A stretch of DNA of 64,000 nucleotides. It comes from Daphnia carinata. Its lineage: Eukaryota > Arthropoda > Branchiopoda > Diplostraca > Daphniidae. Positions 24,201-38,196 of the stretch are shown in pieces; the stretch's first letter is position 1; every line of letters begins with the position of its first letter. The stretch spans positions 7,500,971 through 7,564,970 of the forward strand of contig NC_081333.1 of the NCBI RefSeq assembly GCF_022539665.2. The letters are read 5' to 3'. The position numbers and the translations under genes were made by a program. A model generated the notes under the pieces. It worked only from the letters and a program-made list of their open reading frames with translations, did no database searches and was not told where the DNA came from.

Positions 24201-27200
24201 GAGAGCGTGTTTACCGTACGAGATGAGACGCAAGATATAAAGAAACGTATGGTATGTCATCTATTCCACTATACAGATCGGTAAAGCTTCCTTTCCTTTC
24301 TTTTCCATGGCAATTTGAATAGCGAGAGCAACAATGGTCCCGAAGAAGGAATGCTATACAGGTTATATTTTCTTCTAGGTTTTGTTGGTTTTTGGCCTTT
24401 TTTTTTTTACAGTTCATATCAGCAGAACGCAGGGCTGCAAAAGTCGTCATCTGTGTATAAGAGTTTGACAGCACGTCCTATTGTAATCGACCCTTTTATC
24501 TTCAATACGTATATAGAACAGGTCTGAAATTTAAGCTGTTAATACACGCCTTGAATCAGAGTTGCACATACGAGACGGAATAAAAATAAAAGGAAATCCC
24601 GTGTCTCAATGAGAAATGTTGATAACGTGTGGAACTGTTTTTGTTTTTTTCGTGAAATCGAAGAAAAATGTTTTTCTTTTCTTTCATCTATCGCAAACAA
24701 AAACGTAAAAGGAAATCCAAGAATTCGTCAAATGAACATGTAGCCATCAGCCTAGCAAAGAAAGTAAACATGACGCAACCATAAAACCAAATGATATATA
24801 CCCAACGTATGTACATGGATACACACGAGACCGGAATGAGTTTTTTAGCTGCAGGGTTCCGGCCGCAACGGGCCGTGGAACATATCCATATTGCACGAGA
24901 AATTTCGCCTTCAACTGTGTGACGAGAAACTCTGTTTAGAGGTTATTCTATTGAACTTATATATAAATATCAGCCTCCCCAAAATGTCGCCCGGACGGGT
25001 TGTCATCAGGCGCTGTAATAATATTGACTCTGCCTCTCGGTTTGCTCAAGTTCGGCAGCGGTATTCCCATTCCAGACGAATACACACGGTGCGCTAGTAT
25101 ATTACATATCTATATACAAATATGAGAACGGGGGGAAAGAGACTAGAAAAAGGGTAGATATTTTTTTCTTTTATTCCTCCCTATTTTTTTTTTTTATTTC
25201 TTGGTCCAGTAAAAAAAAAAAAGGCAGATCGATCTGCTGTTGAGGCAGTCAAATCGGGTGGATCGTATATTATTCGATGTCCTGTCTAGCGTCTCCGTCC
25301 TTCTTTTTTTAATATCTACTGCTAGGATAGGACCAACTGATGGCAGCCGCTAGACATTGACGCATTCGATTCGAGATTGCCAGTCTATGCGTAGTCGTCA
25401 TATGCGTTCTCTCTCGTTCCCTTTGCAGTAGGCATTCAATAGTTGCCACACTGTTGGATTTCCTCTTGTTTTCCCCATTCTTTTAAAATGTATTTAAAGA
25501 GAGAAAAATGATTATTTACAGATAGCTTCCCCCCTCCATGTTGTTACAGATGGGCTGACTATTTTGTTTTCACCCGCATCTTCATATTAACGTTTTAAAA
25601 TAAAAACGTGTAGCTCCTTTTTGATGTGTGTACACATTTTGTCGTGAATCTATGCCGAAGTGAATGTGCGTGCGTGACTATGTGTACAGTGTTGCTCCTG
25701 GCTAGTAGAGCATCATTTGAATGCGTCCCGACATTTTGCTGACGCGGTGACAGAGAACGAAAGATACAAGTCCTTTTCTTTTTTTTTTTTTATAAAAGCT
25801 TTTTACGCATTTTTTTTCTTTTCTTTTCTGAAATATTCAGTGCACAGTTTCTTCCAAACAACCTCCAAAAAAAAAAAAAAAATGTGGGAGGAAAAAGCTT
25901 GCTGAGCCAGCAAGTGTGTGTGCCTTCACGTCAGCAAGCTGGGCAAGAGGAAATCCAAGCAACAGCACAGCAAAAAGCCAACATATATAGCCGCCATTTT
26001 TTTTTCTCATTCGCTGTTTTTCAATGAGGATGTGTGGCTCCTATAAAAGAGAACGAAACCACCCTACTGCTGGGCTTCTTTGAAGAAGGAGGCGCTCCGC
26101 CAAACCCCATTCAACACGCTCTGTCTCACCGTTTTTTGTTCGCTGTCAACTGGATGTTGTCTTCTGCTTTGCCCTCTTTTCTTCATACCAAACTATTCCA
26201 CATTTTTTTTTATCTCGTAGAAACAACTGGCAAATAAGTATTGACTTCTTTGCTGACAGCCATTTTTTTCTTTTCTGTTTTTCCCTACTTTTTAGTCTAC
26301 CTCCGGTATGATTTCAACTGTCTCTTTCGGAACGTGCACCCCACAGGGCTGTTTATTTAATAATAAAAATGCTCGACTAGTTCGAAGCACTGCGAATATA
26401 AATATAAGAAACCAACGAACTGCGAGTTACTAACTGGCCAGAAATTTTTCAAATGTCCCATGACTGATTGTGTGATATAGTTTTTCTCCTAGCCTTTTTC
26501 GGCTCCTCCCTGAATAAATGTCGACAGTTTTGACGATGTGTAGCCTTCCAAGTCTTCCTCCCCTCACTAGCGTACATAGTGCGATGTGGAGTGGATATAT
26601 ACGCGGTCGTTGGCGGCGACGACATTACTGCAGACGCGGCGGCTATATAACATCGCGCTGACATCCGTAATCGCCAGATTATATATAAAGGAGAGCGAGA
26701 CGAACGGGAGGGAGGTTGCAGGCGGGTATAGAGAAAAAGGCGAAAGGAAAGGAAAAAAAAGAAAGCTGCTGACAGAGCTCGTGCATCGTCAACAGCCCAC
26801 TTGAAAGGTTCTTATTTGCATCAAGAAAGAAGAAGGTTTGGGCTGGATGGAACACTTTTCTTTATTCTCGCTATAGGCTTTTTTTTGTTCTTTTTCTTTT
26901 CGCCCATAAATACTTGAACTGTACTCTGAATAATACTCAGGGTTAGCGCAGTCAACTCACAACATCGCCCACACAGTCAAATTACGATTTTATTTTATTT
27001 TAATTTGCGTTTTTTTTCAATTTTTGTTTTTGTGGGTGGGGGGTTCGTTAGTAGTATTGCACTGCCCATTTATGCTTCAAAGGAAAACAAGCTTGCTGTT
27101 TGCCTTTGCGAAATTTAGCGAGCTAATCAATAATCCAATTCATTGACAGCTATAACCATGATCAAGATAAACTTGTATAAAACGAAAATAGTTTGCTGGA

Positions 27201-27745
27201 CAAATAGCAACAAGGCTGGGAGGAGGTATGCACCGTTGTCGGGTCCCGCTGGTATTGATAGACTGTTGCATCACCTCTGATTCATAAAATACAAATCCCA
27301 AACCAAACCGAACTTGATTTTTGACAACCTCATTGAATTGTGAATACGAATCAAGCATTTTATGGTAATATCGAGAGAAAAAAAAAATAGAAAAAGTCGG
27401 GCTTATTTTATCGGGCTTATTTTGTCGGGCTTATTTTTTTAAAGTCCAATTTTATCGCGAAAAAATTTTGACTTGTAATTCAGTTAAATCTAACCTGATA
27501 TAAATTAATTTGAAATCTGCTTTCAAATAAAATATTAGTTTCTTCCGTTAATTGTGTTGATTTTAAAATAAAATGGAATCCAAGTGCTTTTAGCGCAACC
27601 CCTTTGAATTTAACTGAACACGATGTCCTTTCAGCTACGATTATTAAGCGAACACAAGTCCGTATCAACAAGACTCAACATTTAACGTTAAAAGACAAAA
27701 GGGTCGTTTCCCCACGGAGGTTAGCAACTCAACATTGACATTTAG
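21255..27745. other. no supported gene
   Basis: Repeat-rich sequence with AT-rich island beginning near 27100. A minus-strand 72-codon open segment at 27140..27358 lies directly beside the 14-nt repeat array and could be relic coding sequence of the same element; support is weak. Confidence 0.5.
27396..27440 (+). repeat. 14-nt tandem array, core TCGGGCTTA, TTTT spacers
   Basis: Three copies with exact 14-nt period starting at 27396, 27410 and 27424: (G/A)TCGGGCTTATTTT. Embedded in an AT-rich island (about 27260..27690) that differs from the surrounding microsatellite-rich sequence. The same 10-nt core and the same period recur at 38197 with different spacers. Confidence 0.8.
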
Positions 27746-27967
27746 GTGGCCGTTGCTTGTAACGTTGCTCAATTGAAAGCATGCACGGGACGATCTCTGG
27801 GGCGAATGACGCTGGTTGTGACGCAAAGAGAAACGAACGAAATCCAGCAAGCAGACGTGTTCGCCGAGCATGCAACTTTGGCTTTGGCATCTTTATCTGT
27901 TATTGCGTGTCACGGTTACGCCCACCCCGCAGGCGCATTAAAGCAAATTGAAAAAAAAAGAGAATGA
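27746..27967 (+). CDS. alanine-rich open segment, unrecognised
   Basis: Plus-strand 73-codon segment opening immediately after TTTAG (usable as an acceptor, phase 0) and ending TGA at 27967. It is Ala-rich and balanced in composition (for example NEIQQADVFAEHATLALASL), with purine-first codons dominating. The opposite strand is also open over much of it, so the direction is not certain. It lies about 300 nt from the AT-rich island carrying the 14-nt repeat array, so it might be part of a decayed element. Confidence 0.2.
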   Translation: MAVACNVAQLKACTGRSLGRMTLVVTQRETNEIQQADVFAEHATLALASLSVIACHGYAHPAGALKQIEKKRE

Positions 27968-28171
27968 AAAATGGGTGGACCCTGTTCTTTAGAAAAATGT
28001 CAGTAAAAACTAAATAGATATAGTTGAAATGCATGTTACCTTTAAAATTGGCGAAAACAAAAGGAGACAATTTTCGTTGTGCTCTCCTTGTTTGTCTATG
28101 CCGAATCCTCTCCAGATTGTTTTTGTTTCGACTCTTATTTTCGTTTATACCAGAAAAGGGAGTGAAAAGGA

Positions 28172-28351
28172 GGGGGGGGGGGGGGATCGTGCTGGACAAA
28201 GAATAGGCCGGATGACACACGCTATATACTCCGTGACCTAAGCTGACGATGATATAGTGCACTGTTGTGTGGCTCGAAATAAAAAAAAAGGAAAGAAAGA
28301 AGAAACACATGAATAGCTGAAAAATCTGTGTACTGGGGGGGGGGGGGGGGG
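28172..28351 (+). repeat. two G homopolymers (14 and 17 nt) 150 nt apart
   Basis: G14 at 28172..28185 and G17 at 28335..28351, both on the plus strand, separated by about 150 nt of mixed sequence. Confidence 0.95.
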
Positions 28352-31300
28352 CGCTTTTATCTTTTTCAGTGAAATTGAAAAAAAAAGAAGAAAAAGATGA
28401 GGTCACCCACCACCACCACCGCACAAGTTAATGGATGCTTTTTCTTTTGACTAATGTTCCATGAAGAGAAACTACCACGCTGCTGTTCGCAGCTATCCAT
28501 CTCGTTTTCTTCATCGTTGCCATTTTTTCCCGACTCTTGCTGATGCCTACACGTCTGCTACCCTCTTTTCTTGATGACTTCCTTTCAATTTATTCTCGCT
28601 TTTTCTTTTATTTCGAGTGGACGCGTCCAAAGAGAGACTTCAAAAAGATTCTCGACCAAAGACGGTTCGAACGACGACGACCCCAAACGATTGAAAAGGC
28701 CACAGATGAAGAGAGCGCCAGTCTTGTTTTCTTCTTTTGATACACTGTACACACCCTCCTACCCTTCCGTTATTCGGGAATATTCTTCAAAAAAAAAAAA
28801 AAAAGGAGAAAGCAAAAGAAAAGAATATACACTCACGGATAGCCCGTTGGATTCGAGTGATTAAGGGTGGAAGGTTAATTACAAAGGATTTACTCTCATC
28901 ACGAATGGCGAACGGGAAACTTGTGTACGTTCCACCAATGCTTAAAAAAAAAAAAGGGAAGGGATTCTTGATTCTTGGACAGGAAGGATTACAAAGGTGT
29001 ACAGAGGCTTCGTGTGTAGAAGGATGGCAAAAGAGATGGAAAGGATAACTGGTAGAAAGCTTTTTCCTTGTAAAAATCATCGTGAGCAGCTTGTCGATGC
29101 AAGTGACGCTCGTCCCCTAACAATATAGCATGTGTACTGACGGATGAGAATGTCCCAAGTCGAGTGGCAAATCAGTGCAAGAAAGATTACACACTAATGG
29201 TGCTCATCCATATATTTTTAATTAGGGGACCCCCTCCCCTCCCCACCTCGGAAGTAAGTCCACACGTTAAGCGGTAGCTTAAAAGACGTATAGTTTTAAG
29301 GTTTATGTAACTATATAGTATGGTGCGACCATTCTCTGTATCCACTTTTTGTGTAACTTTAAGTTGAATCGTGTTCAGCAGCGACGAGTCAAAGTTACAG
29401 AGGGGAAAAAAAGCTGTTAGAGACAGGTCCGGCTGCGACGACCACCAACAATTGTGAGGGGGGCTCTGTTGGTAGGGCCAGGTTCTCGCCCTGTCGGTAT
29501 CATAAACCGCGTACTAGTTAGATACAACGCTGGGCTATATATATATATATATAAATATATTTTAGAACACACTTGGTACTGTGTAATAACAGTTGAACAG
29601 GATGAAGAACTGAACCTAGCTGAGAGTTGCTGCAAAGCCGACCGCCCCAAAAGTTTCAATTCAATTTGACTTGTTCAAACAAAAAGCTGCTGGACGGATA
29701 GAATTACATGAAGCAACTAGACGACGCGGATGAAACTCCAGTCAGGCAACTGCTCTTTTTTAATCTAATTTTTTTCTCTCTTTCTTATTGTGGACGGATT
29801 CTTCAACAAAATATAGGCATTTTACATCAAGAATTCCGGATGAGTTGTTGGACCACTTTTTTTTTTTTTTTAGTATTCCGCATTGGTCTTCATTCCTCAA
29901 CCGCATCCCTGATCTTTACTGTTGATCCTACCAATTATAAAACGGAAATTTACCTTCCGGCAAGGCCTCGGCGAATCGTGCGTGACGTCAACCCTCTCTC
30001 ATACTTGGCTTTCTCAATCCCGATTCCAACCGGATCACACGAACTCATGCCGTGTACACATGAAAAAAAAAAAAAAAAATGTGAGAACATGCTAGAAGAT
30101 CAGCTCGGTAAAAGATGAGGAAAACACAAGATAGCCTTGCAAAGATTAGAGCAAGGAATGATTTAAAATGCCAACCATCACTTTCCTGTATATAAAAGAA
30201 AGCGGAAAGGTACGTTCCTTTACCGTGAAAACATTGTACTAGACGGCAATAAAATACGCCAAAATGCGTAGTCTTAAAATGAAAAAAAAAGGAAATGACC
30301 AATGGATTTGGCCTTGCAGTTTTCCGGAAGCGATCTGGACGATTGGCTTTTCTTTTTACATCGTATTCCAACATGTGTACAATTGCTCGTGGGGCAGCAA
30401 TAGAGGGGATAGACAAATATGAAACGGCCAGTTGCACTGCATTACCGCGCAATCAATTTCGGAACAAGTTGTATTAGATACACATAAATTTCCTACTGCC
30501 TAGCGTCATCGATAGAGGGGTTGTACCAGAGAAATGGAGATGCTTCTTAATGGTGCGGAAGCATTTCCTGGCGCGGATGCCCATAATATCATGGAGAAAA
30601 ACATTAATGTTCCATTTTTTTTTCTTCTTCAAACTACTTTGACATGTGATTCAATCTCGTTTCCTCCAATTCTAGAACATATCCGATCCATCTTTTATTC
30701 AACAATTCGAAGGCTCCTGCTAGTCCAGTAATTGAGTCACGATGATGAAGGAAAAGAAAAAGAACGTTGACGTTTTTCATTGAACATTTTCTAAAAACCC
30801 ACCGTCCGGATGACATCCACCAGGTCTTCGATGCACACTATCTAATATAATGCTATGCATATACGTAGTTGATGGTTTCTCTGACGTCTTATTGTGTACG
30901 TTTCGAATGCGGACAGGGAAAGCATGGACCTGTTTATTCGTACACGTATATTGGATTGAACTTGCAGTGTTGTTGCTATCTGCCCTAACCAGCTATACGA
31001 CCGTCTCTAGAGGCAAGGGCCTATAAGATTTCTGGTGGCTGTGCAACACGGGCTGGCTTGATGTTTTGCTGGATATGTGTGGAAGGGAAATCAACAGTTT
31101 CACTGATGCCAGATTGCTTTTTTTTTCCAAAGGAATAGACGAAGAGGAGAGAGAGAGAGAGAGAGAGAGATTCGAAGGGAAAAAAAGGAAAGAGTTTTTA
31201 TATGGAGACATACGAAAGCAAATCGAGTTGGATGTGATGGACCTGTTGGGTTTGCGCACGTCTCTAACAATTTCTTCCACTGCTCTGAGTTTTTTAGTCC

Positions 31301-31769
31301 TTTCACTCGCATCTCTCTCCTGTCTCTGCTCTCCTTTTCCCCTTCAGTCTCATTCCTCCATTTGGTTCTCACTCATCCAACCGCAGGAGACACATCACGC
31401 ACGCAGCAGCTTCCAGTTTCTCCTTTTTTTTCTGCCTTCGTTTCACTATATATATTCCTCCCTTTCTGTATACAGTCGTCTTGCCGTCTATTATATATAT
31501 ACCCTTCAAGCCGAAAGCCGCCAAAGACCATTAACATAATTGCGAGGGAAGCCGGGCTCGGTCATCAGGGAAACATCTAGTGATCTGCCTCAATCAGCTG
31601 CTTGTTTGCTCCCCTTTTTCTTCTTGGGCCCCCTCCTTCTCACTGTCTTGACCGCACGACTCTCGGGACTGCCGGAATCCACAGTATCTACTCAGTGGGA
31701 CTTTTTTTTTTTACCCTTTTTTTTTGTTCTTATTCTTCTCCCAACACGCACAATCAAGATTAGTGCACG

Positions 31770-31772
<3 letters not shown>

Positions 31773-31844
<72 letters not shown>

Positions 31845-31856
31845 ACACACACACAC
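31773..31856 (+). repeat. (CA)n microsatellite, about 42 units
   Basis: The longest dinucleotide tract in the window, with a single interruption (a G for C near 31840). Confidence 0.95.
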
Positions 31857-33387
31857 GGGCTAGGCTTTAGTAGTATACACACGCTATACCATGTGATACG
31901 GTAGATTTTCTTTACACGAAGTCCCGCGTGAATCGTATTCCCTTCGATTGATTTGTGATGATGTCGAGGCTGTTCTTTCGTTTGCCCGGCATTCAACTGG
32001 CCAACCAACAGGAGACAAAAAAAAAAGGAGGGGCAAAAAGTTTCTAACCTATTGATGTTTAACGAGCAAGGGCGGGATGCTTCGACTGTTCGTTAGGCTG
32101 CAATTGTTTATTCGATTCACGTAAAAAAAAAAAAAAAAAAAAAAACTCTGAACAAGTCAAGTCAGCAACCCGCGACCGGTGGTTGTTTTGGCACCAGCCT
32201 TTTTTAGAACATTTTGTTTTCTTTTTCACGGAATCATGTGGACACGTTGGCTTTATTTTTTTTTATTCCTTCTTGCATCCCCTGTTTGATTTATTTTGTT
32301 TACTATTTACGCAGTAAGGAAGGTCTTGTACTCAAATGGTAAGATATGGAAAGGGGGAGGATGTTACGTGCGATGGAAGAAAGATAAGCTGGAACCATCA
32401 CCAAATGAGTTGATTCAATCTGTAAAAGCCCCAACAAATCCCATGTTTGTTTTGAAAAAGATCACGTTCGACCTGTTTACATTTAGTTCAATAAAAAAAA
32501 AACAGGGAAATACACGTGTCATTTTTACACTTGTTTCTTGAATATACTTGGGCGTGTCCCATTCGTGAAATATGAACAAGTATCCTCTATCGATATTTAT
32601 AAGAAAAAAAAGGGACATTGACGTGAGGTCCTCGCCTATCAATTGCTAAAATAGGGGAAAAAAGGAGATCCTGAGTCAGGAAGATACGAATCATGTGGAC
32701 CGAAATTGTACCAAAAAAAAAAAATGGGAACTTGATGCATGTCACGCCAACCGCCTGTAGATCGACCAAATGTGAATCAAAGGGACTATCCTCCTTGCAT
32801 CTTGATACGAAAAAAAAAGGGACGGGCATTTCTCCGGAGAATTTATAGAATAAAGTGCGCACGTCCATGGCATGTATATATCTATCTAGAAAGAGAGGGA
32901 GAGAGAAACGAGAGGCAATGTGAAATGTTAGATTGCTAGTATTATACGACTATAGTGCCATTGGGTTTGCTGCTTTTTCAACTGTGCCATTGCACATACA
33001 GAGAAATGTGAAGCAATATTTTTTCTCTCCCGTCCAGGCAATCCAAGCGTGTGCCTTGTATAAGTATAATCATATGCAACAGCATCTGGCTCTGAGTCCA
33101 CACAGCAGCACTCTCCCTTATTTTTATTTTATTTCATTTTTTTTTTGTATACAGAGACACATAAGCAAGATATTGCTGCTGTGCTATGCCGCTATAAGTT
33201 ATCTAGTGTATAGCGTCTTTTCGACCGCCATCCCATCATAAATCATTCAGCCTATTCCGCAAAAGGAACCGTTCACAGGTGTTTCAAATTTTGGAGCCAA
33301 CCCATTTTTTGTGAAATGTGTTTTTTTTTTTTTACCGAATGAATTATCGGTTGGATTATTATTATTACCCTGTTTTCCATTTTATAG

Positions 33388-33491
33388 ATTACCGATGGGC
33401 TGTGCGCTTTCGTGGGTTAGGGTCTCGGAAGTCAGTGGAGACGGGCCAAAACGAAAAGACGATACGGCAACGTCTTCGTAGAAAAATATAA
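33388..33491 (+). CDS. possible terminal exon after a strong acceptor
   Basis: Follows the T-rich acceptor TTTTCCATTTTATAG. With one nucleotide supplied from upstream it reads YRWAVRFRGLGSRKSVETGQ and continues to a TAA at 33489..33491 (33 residues). A second frame containing MGCALSW is also open, to a TAG at 33479..33481. No upstream exon could be paired with it, so support is only the acceptor plus two open frames. Confidence 0.13.
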
Positions 33492-35726
33492 GTCGTGCAT
33501 TTTTTGTAGATTTCTTTTTCGGGAGAAATACGAACGTCGTAATTGTGTGATTCAGTAGAGCACTAAAGGGAAAAAAAACACATTATCTTTTGGGGGTGAG
33601 AATATAACGACAATGGGGGAGGCAGAGAAGTACGAGAAGAACACAAATGGAGTATGACATATAGGTCCATTTGCTTATATTATACGTACTATGTGATATG
33701 GCTATTTAGATATAGCATTAGCTTATACTAATAGAAGGGCTGCCTATATATATGTAGCACTTAGTTCTATTTCTAATAAACATCCAACACTCGTAATGCT
33801 GAGTGGATATGGTGAGTCGAACGGCTCCTAATGTATACCCCATCCAAAGCGATGGATGGTCGATCAAACCTGTTGGATCCATCCCATTTATTTTGAAGTG
33901 TGGACCTTGATGGAAAATAGAAAATGAATCGATCGATTTTGAAAAATTAAAACGAATCAAAAAGTTTCTGCAACAGTTCGATGCGATGATAGTCCCGCGT
34001 GGGTGGAGGGCGTTATGGGAACAATGTCACAAAAACTACGAGCTCTTTTCGCTTGTCTCTTTCTCTTAAAAAGTCCGCACATATAGTGGCAATGACTGCG
34101 GGCTAGCAAAACGAGTCGACATTTATACGGCCGTGCGCAGTTCTCTATGGCTGCAGAGGGGGTTCAAGTAGTTGAACAATCAAGTCGGCCAGCAAAACAC
34201 ATATCCATGAACGCCAAACGGATTTATACGCCGACCGAAGACGAAAAGAAAAAGAGGAGAACGAGGGTCTTATATGTAGAAGAAGAAGACAAAAAAAAAG
34301 GGTCCTTTTGTCTCTTTTTAGCTTCTTACGCATGTCCTTTCTTTTTATTTTTACTGACGTGCGCGGGTCCTTGGCAACTTGTATAAATGGCCGTTGCCCA
34401 TTTGTCTCAGGGCACTGGAGAATCCCCAAGAGCCGACTTTCACGACTTTATCCGACGACCGTGTCTGCCCTTATATGCTATATACCCCCTTCTCTCCTAC
34501 ACTTTGTAAGCGGAGGCACAAAGACCAGATAGGCGGACCTACTATGCCCTTATGGAGCTATATAGCTCTGCTGTATATCTACAGCTTTTTAAGGTTTCCT
34601 CCCTACGCCCTCTTTTCGATTCTTTGTCTTTTTTCTCCCACTTTTTTTTTTTTTGTAAGGCTTGGACGGGCAGCCTTTAGATTAGTAGAATCGTATAGTG
34701 TCTATAAGGCTTGGCTGTAAACTTTGCCTGCACACACTGTACGCTCCAAAGGGAGAAGAATGGAAAGCTTCGAGTGATTGAGCATGGCAAGCGAAAAAAA
34801 TAGAATAAAAATCCACAAAAAGAGGAAAGAGAGCAAAAAAAAAAAATTAAAGTGGAGAGTCTTCAGCTGTCAGACTAATTGTTCTAACTTGTTGGATGGC
34901 AATCCTTGTCGGTCGTTGTCAGACTAATAACGCAGCCTTCTTTTATTTTCAGGATTTAGTTACTCGTAAATGAGTTTTTTTTTCGTTCATTCAAGATGGT
35001 TGTGATGATTGTCAAGTCCAGAGTCAAGTGCTGCAAATAGTTTAAAACTATAACAGAAAAGAAGGTTCGTTTCTGTTTGTTGATGAAAAATAAGCCGAAT
35101 GTCTTTGGTATCAAGAGACTTGTTTTGTCTGCACAGTTCAACAACGAGAGCGAAACGAAGAGAACTGTTGAACCTGTTGTTTGAAAAGGAAACTCGTTTT
35201 CTTTTTTATAGATGTATACCTACACCAGGAGGCATGACAAATGTCTAGACATTTACGTACGTTTCATAGAGTATTCTTAAAAAAGATTTTCTTGTTGTTA
35301 CTGCCGAAAGGGGATACGAAGGCCGCCCACTCGACACCTTTCTTCTTCCAGGTCCATTACTCATTTTTTTCTACCTTCTCTTCTGTACCAGGAACGTTGG
35401 ATATTTTAGGAAAAACTGTTTTCATTTTTTTCAACATGTATTGTGCACTCTTGCAGATTGCTTTCACTTGCCACTCTTTTTATTAAATCGTGCGCCATCA
35501 TCATCAGTTGAATAGCAAAATCGTTTTTTGACAAAGAAAAAAATGTTATGTGAAGCTATGCCGAGTAAAAGAGTTAAACGTAGGAGCGTCGTACTCGCAG
35601 GAATGAGGATCGACTTTTAGCTTTTGTGTAGGATGTATAGATTTCTGGGCTATGTAAATACAACTGCAAATGCAGCCAGTTGTTTTCGGGTTGCGCAGGA
35701 TTTTGCCTTTGATCCATCAGTTCCAT

Positions 35727-35728
<2 letters not shown>

Positions 35729-35776
<48 letters not shown>

Positions 35777-35784
35777 TGTGTGTG
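35729..35784 (+). repeat. compound (CT)n(GT)n microsatellite
   Basis: About 15 CT units pass directly into about 12 GT units with no spacer. Confidence 0.95.
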
Positions 35785-38196
35785 ACTTGGCTTGACGGAC
35801 TGAAAAGGCATGTGTGTATGTGTGTGTCGATTCGCCTGATTTCCCAAACGTTCGAAGCTCTTGTCTCACCCATCTATCTTTTGATGTCTGACCCGATTTA
35901 CCCCTGACTGCATCACGGCGTCATTGCATATACTCCTGTTCGCAGACAGTTGGGTTAGCAGCACACACACACAGACATACAAAAAAAAAAAATAGGAAGG
36001 ATATGGAAAAGCAGCAACAGCAAAAATTTCTTCCCCGTCTGCCTCATTACCAGCAGTCCCGATTTTTGGAACGATTCCCAACAGAAGCGCAGCAATATCA
36101 GATCTTTTCTTCCTTCCTTTCTTCCCCATAGTACTTGTATACTTCTTTACGTCGATGTGTAACGATGGAGTGTTAAGGTGAAAAAAAAGGGCATTTTTTA
36201 TTTCTCTTTCAAGTTTGAGATCTACCACTTATCAAATCGTTTCATCTATTTTTTTTTTGTTATTGATGATAGTCAATAGTAAACATCTGTTGATTTCTAG
36301 GATTTTTCTCATCTATCGGCCACCAACGGGTATTGATATTTGAGAATTGTGTTGTTGATATTAATTTTTTTTCGATTTTGACTGGAGGAACTAGGTCTGA
36401 CGTAAAAGGCGACCTTTATTTTTTTTTGCTTCCCGACTAGATAACAATGAAAAAAAAAATGGGGAAGAAGAAGGAATGGCTCTACTTTTCCCTGTCAAAA
36501 GAACAAAAGAATGAAAAGAAAGTAGCCTCTTTTTTTTTTTTTCCCTCTCCGATAGGAGATGAGGAAACCAGATTCTCAGGTTGCCTATAATTTGCAGTTG
36601 TCATTAGGACGGATGCCATGTAATGTTCATGGGGATCGATCTGGCCTCTCCTTTGGCTCACTCTGCTGTGTGGGATCTCAGCCAACAATTCTCTCTATCC
36701 GTCTCTTGGTCTCGATCCCCCTGGTTCCAATCTTCCCCATCTTCTTCACTCGACTTTTCTTTTTCCTCCCTGTCTTTTTATTTTTTTTTTTTCTTATCTT
36801 TTCTTCCTTCTATGAAACTTACGGGTATTTTTCCTGCTGGCTGACTTCCTTCCCCCTTCCATTACCAACCCACGGGGCTTTAGCAGGAAACGCTTGGCTA
36901 AGGAAGAGTCTCGTTCCACTTGAAAATATCATCCTGTTGCGAATTTTGTGGCTGCTTTCCAAGATTTCTTTCTTTATGTATATATACTGTACATACAAGG
37001 TCGGAAATGTATGCACATTGCGCTCTTTGATCTATCATCAGGTGCATTCGTTCATGTCTTCTACCCTTTTTTTTCGTGTGTGTTGTCAACTTCGAGTTTC
37101 GTGACGAGACAAACGCAATCTTCAATCAAACGAATCTGGAGGGATACTTTGTATACATACCCCGTGAATGGAGGAGGTTCCATCAATTCCGAGACCAGTT
37201 TATTCGATATGTTTAATCTAGTTTATTCGTGTAAAGAGAAAGAGAAAGAAAACTATTTGTAAATACCAATTTACATTTAAATAGGAAAAAATGGAAAGAT
37301 AGCTAAGAAATTGCAACACTGAAAATGGACCCCCACCCCGTAATATAGTTGCCCATCTAACAGTTTTAGACTCTATGTATTCGAGTTTAACAACATTGAA
37401 GCAGATGTTACATGCACATTGGATGGTTCACTTTCAACTCTTGCCAAATAGCCTACGAAAGTGCACTGTGTACGTTTATATTCTTTGATAGAAACAGACG
37501 CCCGGACTTAGTGTATTTGCAATGCGCATTGCGTCTTGTATTAGGCATTGATGTTACACGGGCTTTTGTCCGATACTACAAGTCGCACACACACAGACCA
37601 GAAGGGGAACGTCAAAGAATAGAGAAAGGAGAAGCCTGTTGGATCCTTGCGAATTCAACTGATGTCATTCATTTGATGAAGGCTAGACGGAGAGTTCCTT
37701 CTATTCATCGAATCAGTTGCTGTTCAATCGAGCGGCCTCCTTTTTTTTCGCTAGCGCGTCTGTGCAGGTTGTTGAGAATACGCGTTATCGACGAAGAGGC
37801 CTGAAAAGTCAAGCTAGACATAAAAAGAATACGTGATATATCTCTAACGAAATAAATCTTTTCTATGGAACACCATTTGACCCACTTTTTTTTTTTATAG
37901 ACGACTTCTTTTCTCCGGTTTGCCATTCATTTGATGAATGTTATGGAAATCCTGCATCACCATTAAGTAGCAATCTACCTTCCATTAATTAAGGCTTGCT
38001 TGAGAATTATAGTTTAAGAACTATTCAAATTGAAAGGGGTTTCGCTAATAGCACTATACCTCCATTTTGGTTAAATAATCGCTTAATTGAAGGAAAACTA
38101 CTATTTTATTCGTAATCAGCGTTTAATTTTGATTATAACAGGTGTGGTTTCATCAAAGTCCAAATCAAAATAAAATTCCAACATTTTTGATAAAAA

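Noticed and set aside
27900-28424. 174-codon minus-strand open frame
   Set aside because: Runs through two poly-G tracts and several A/T tracts (Pro and Phe runs), so it is a low-complexity artefact.
31760-32008. open frame encoding a Cys-Val repeat
   Set aside because: A translation of the (CA)n microsatellite.
36559-37104. 181-codon plus-strand open frame, the longest after scrt
   Set aside because: Its length depends on T-rich tracts giving Phe/Leu/Ser runs; no start context, splice signal or recognisable motif.
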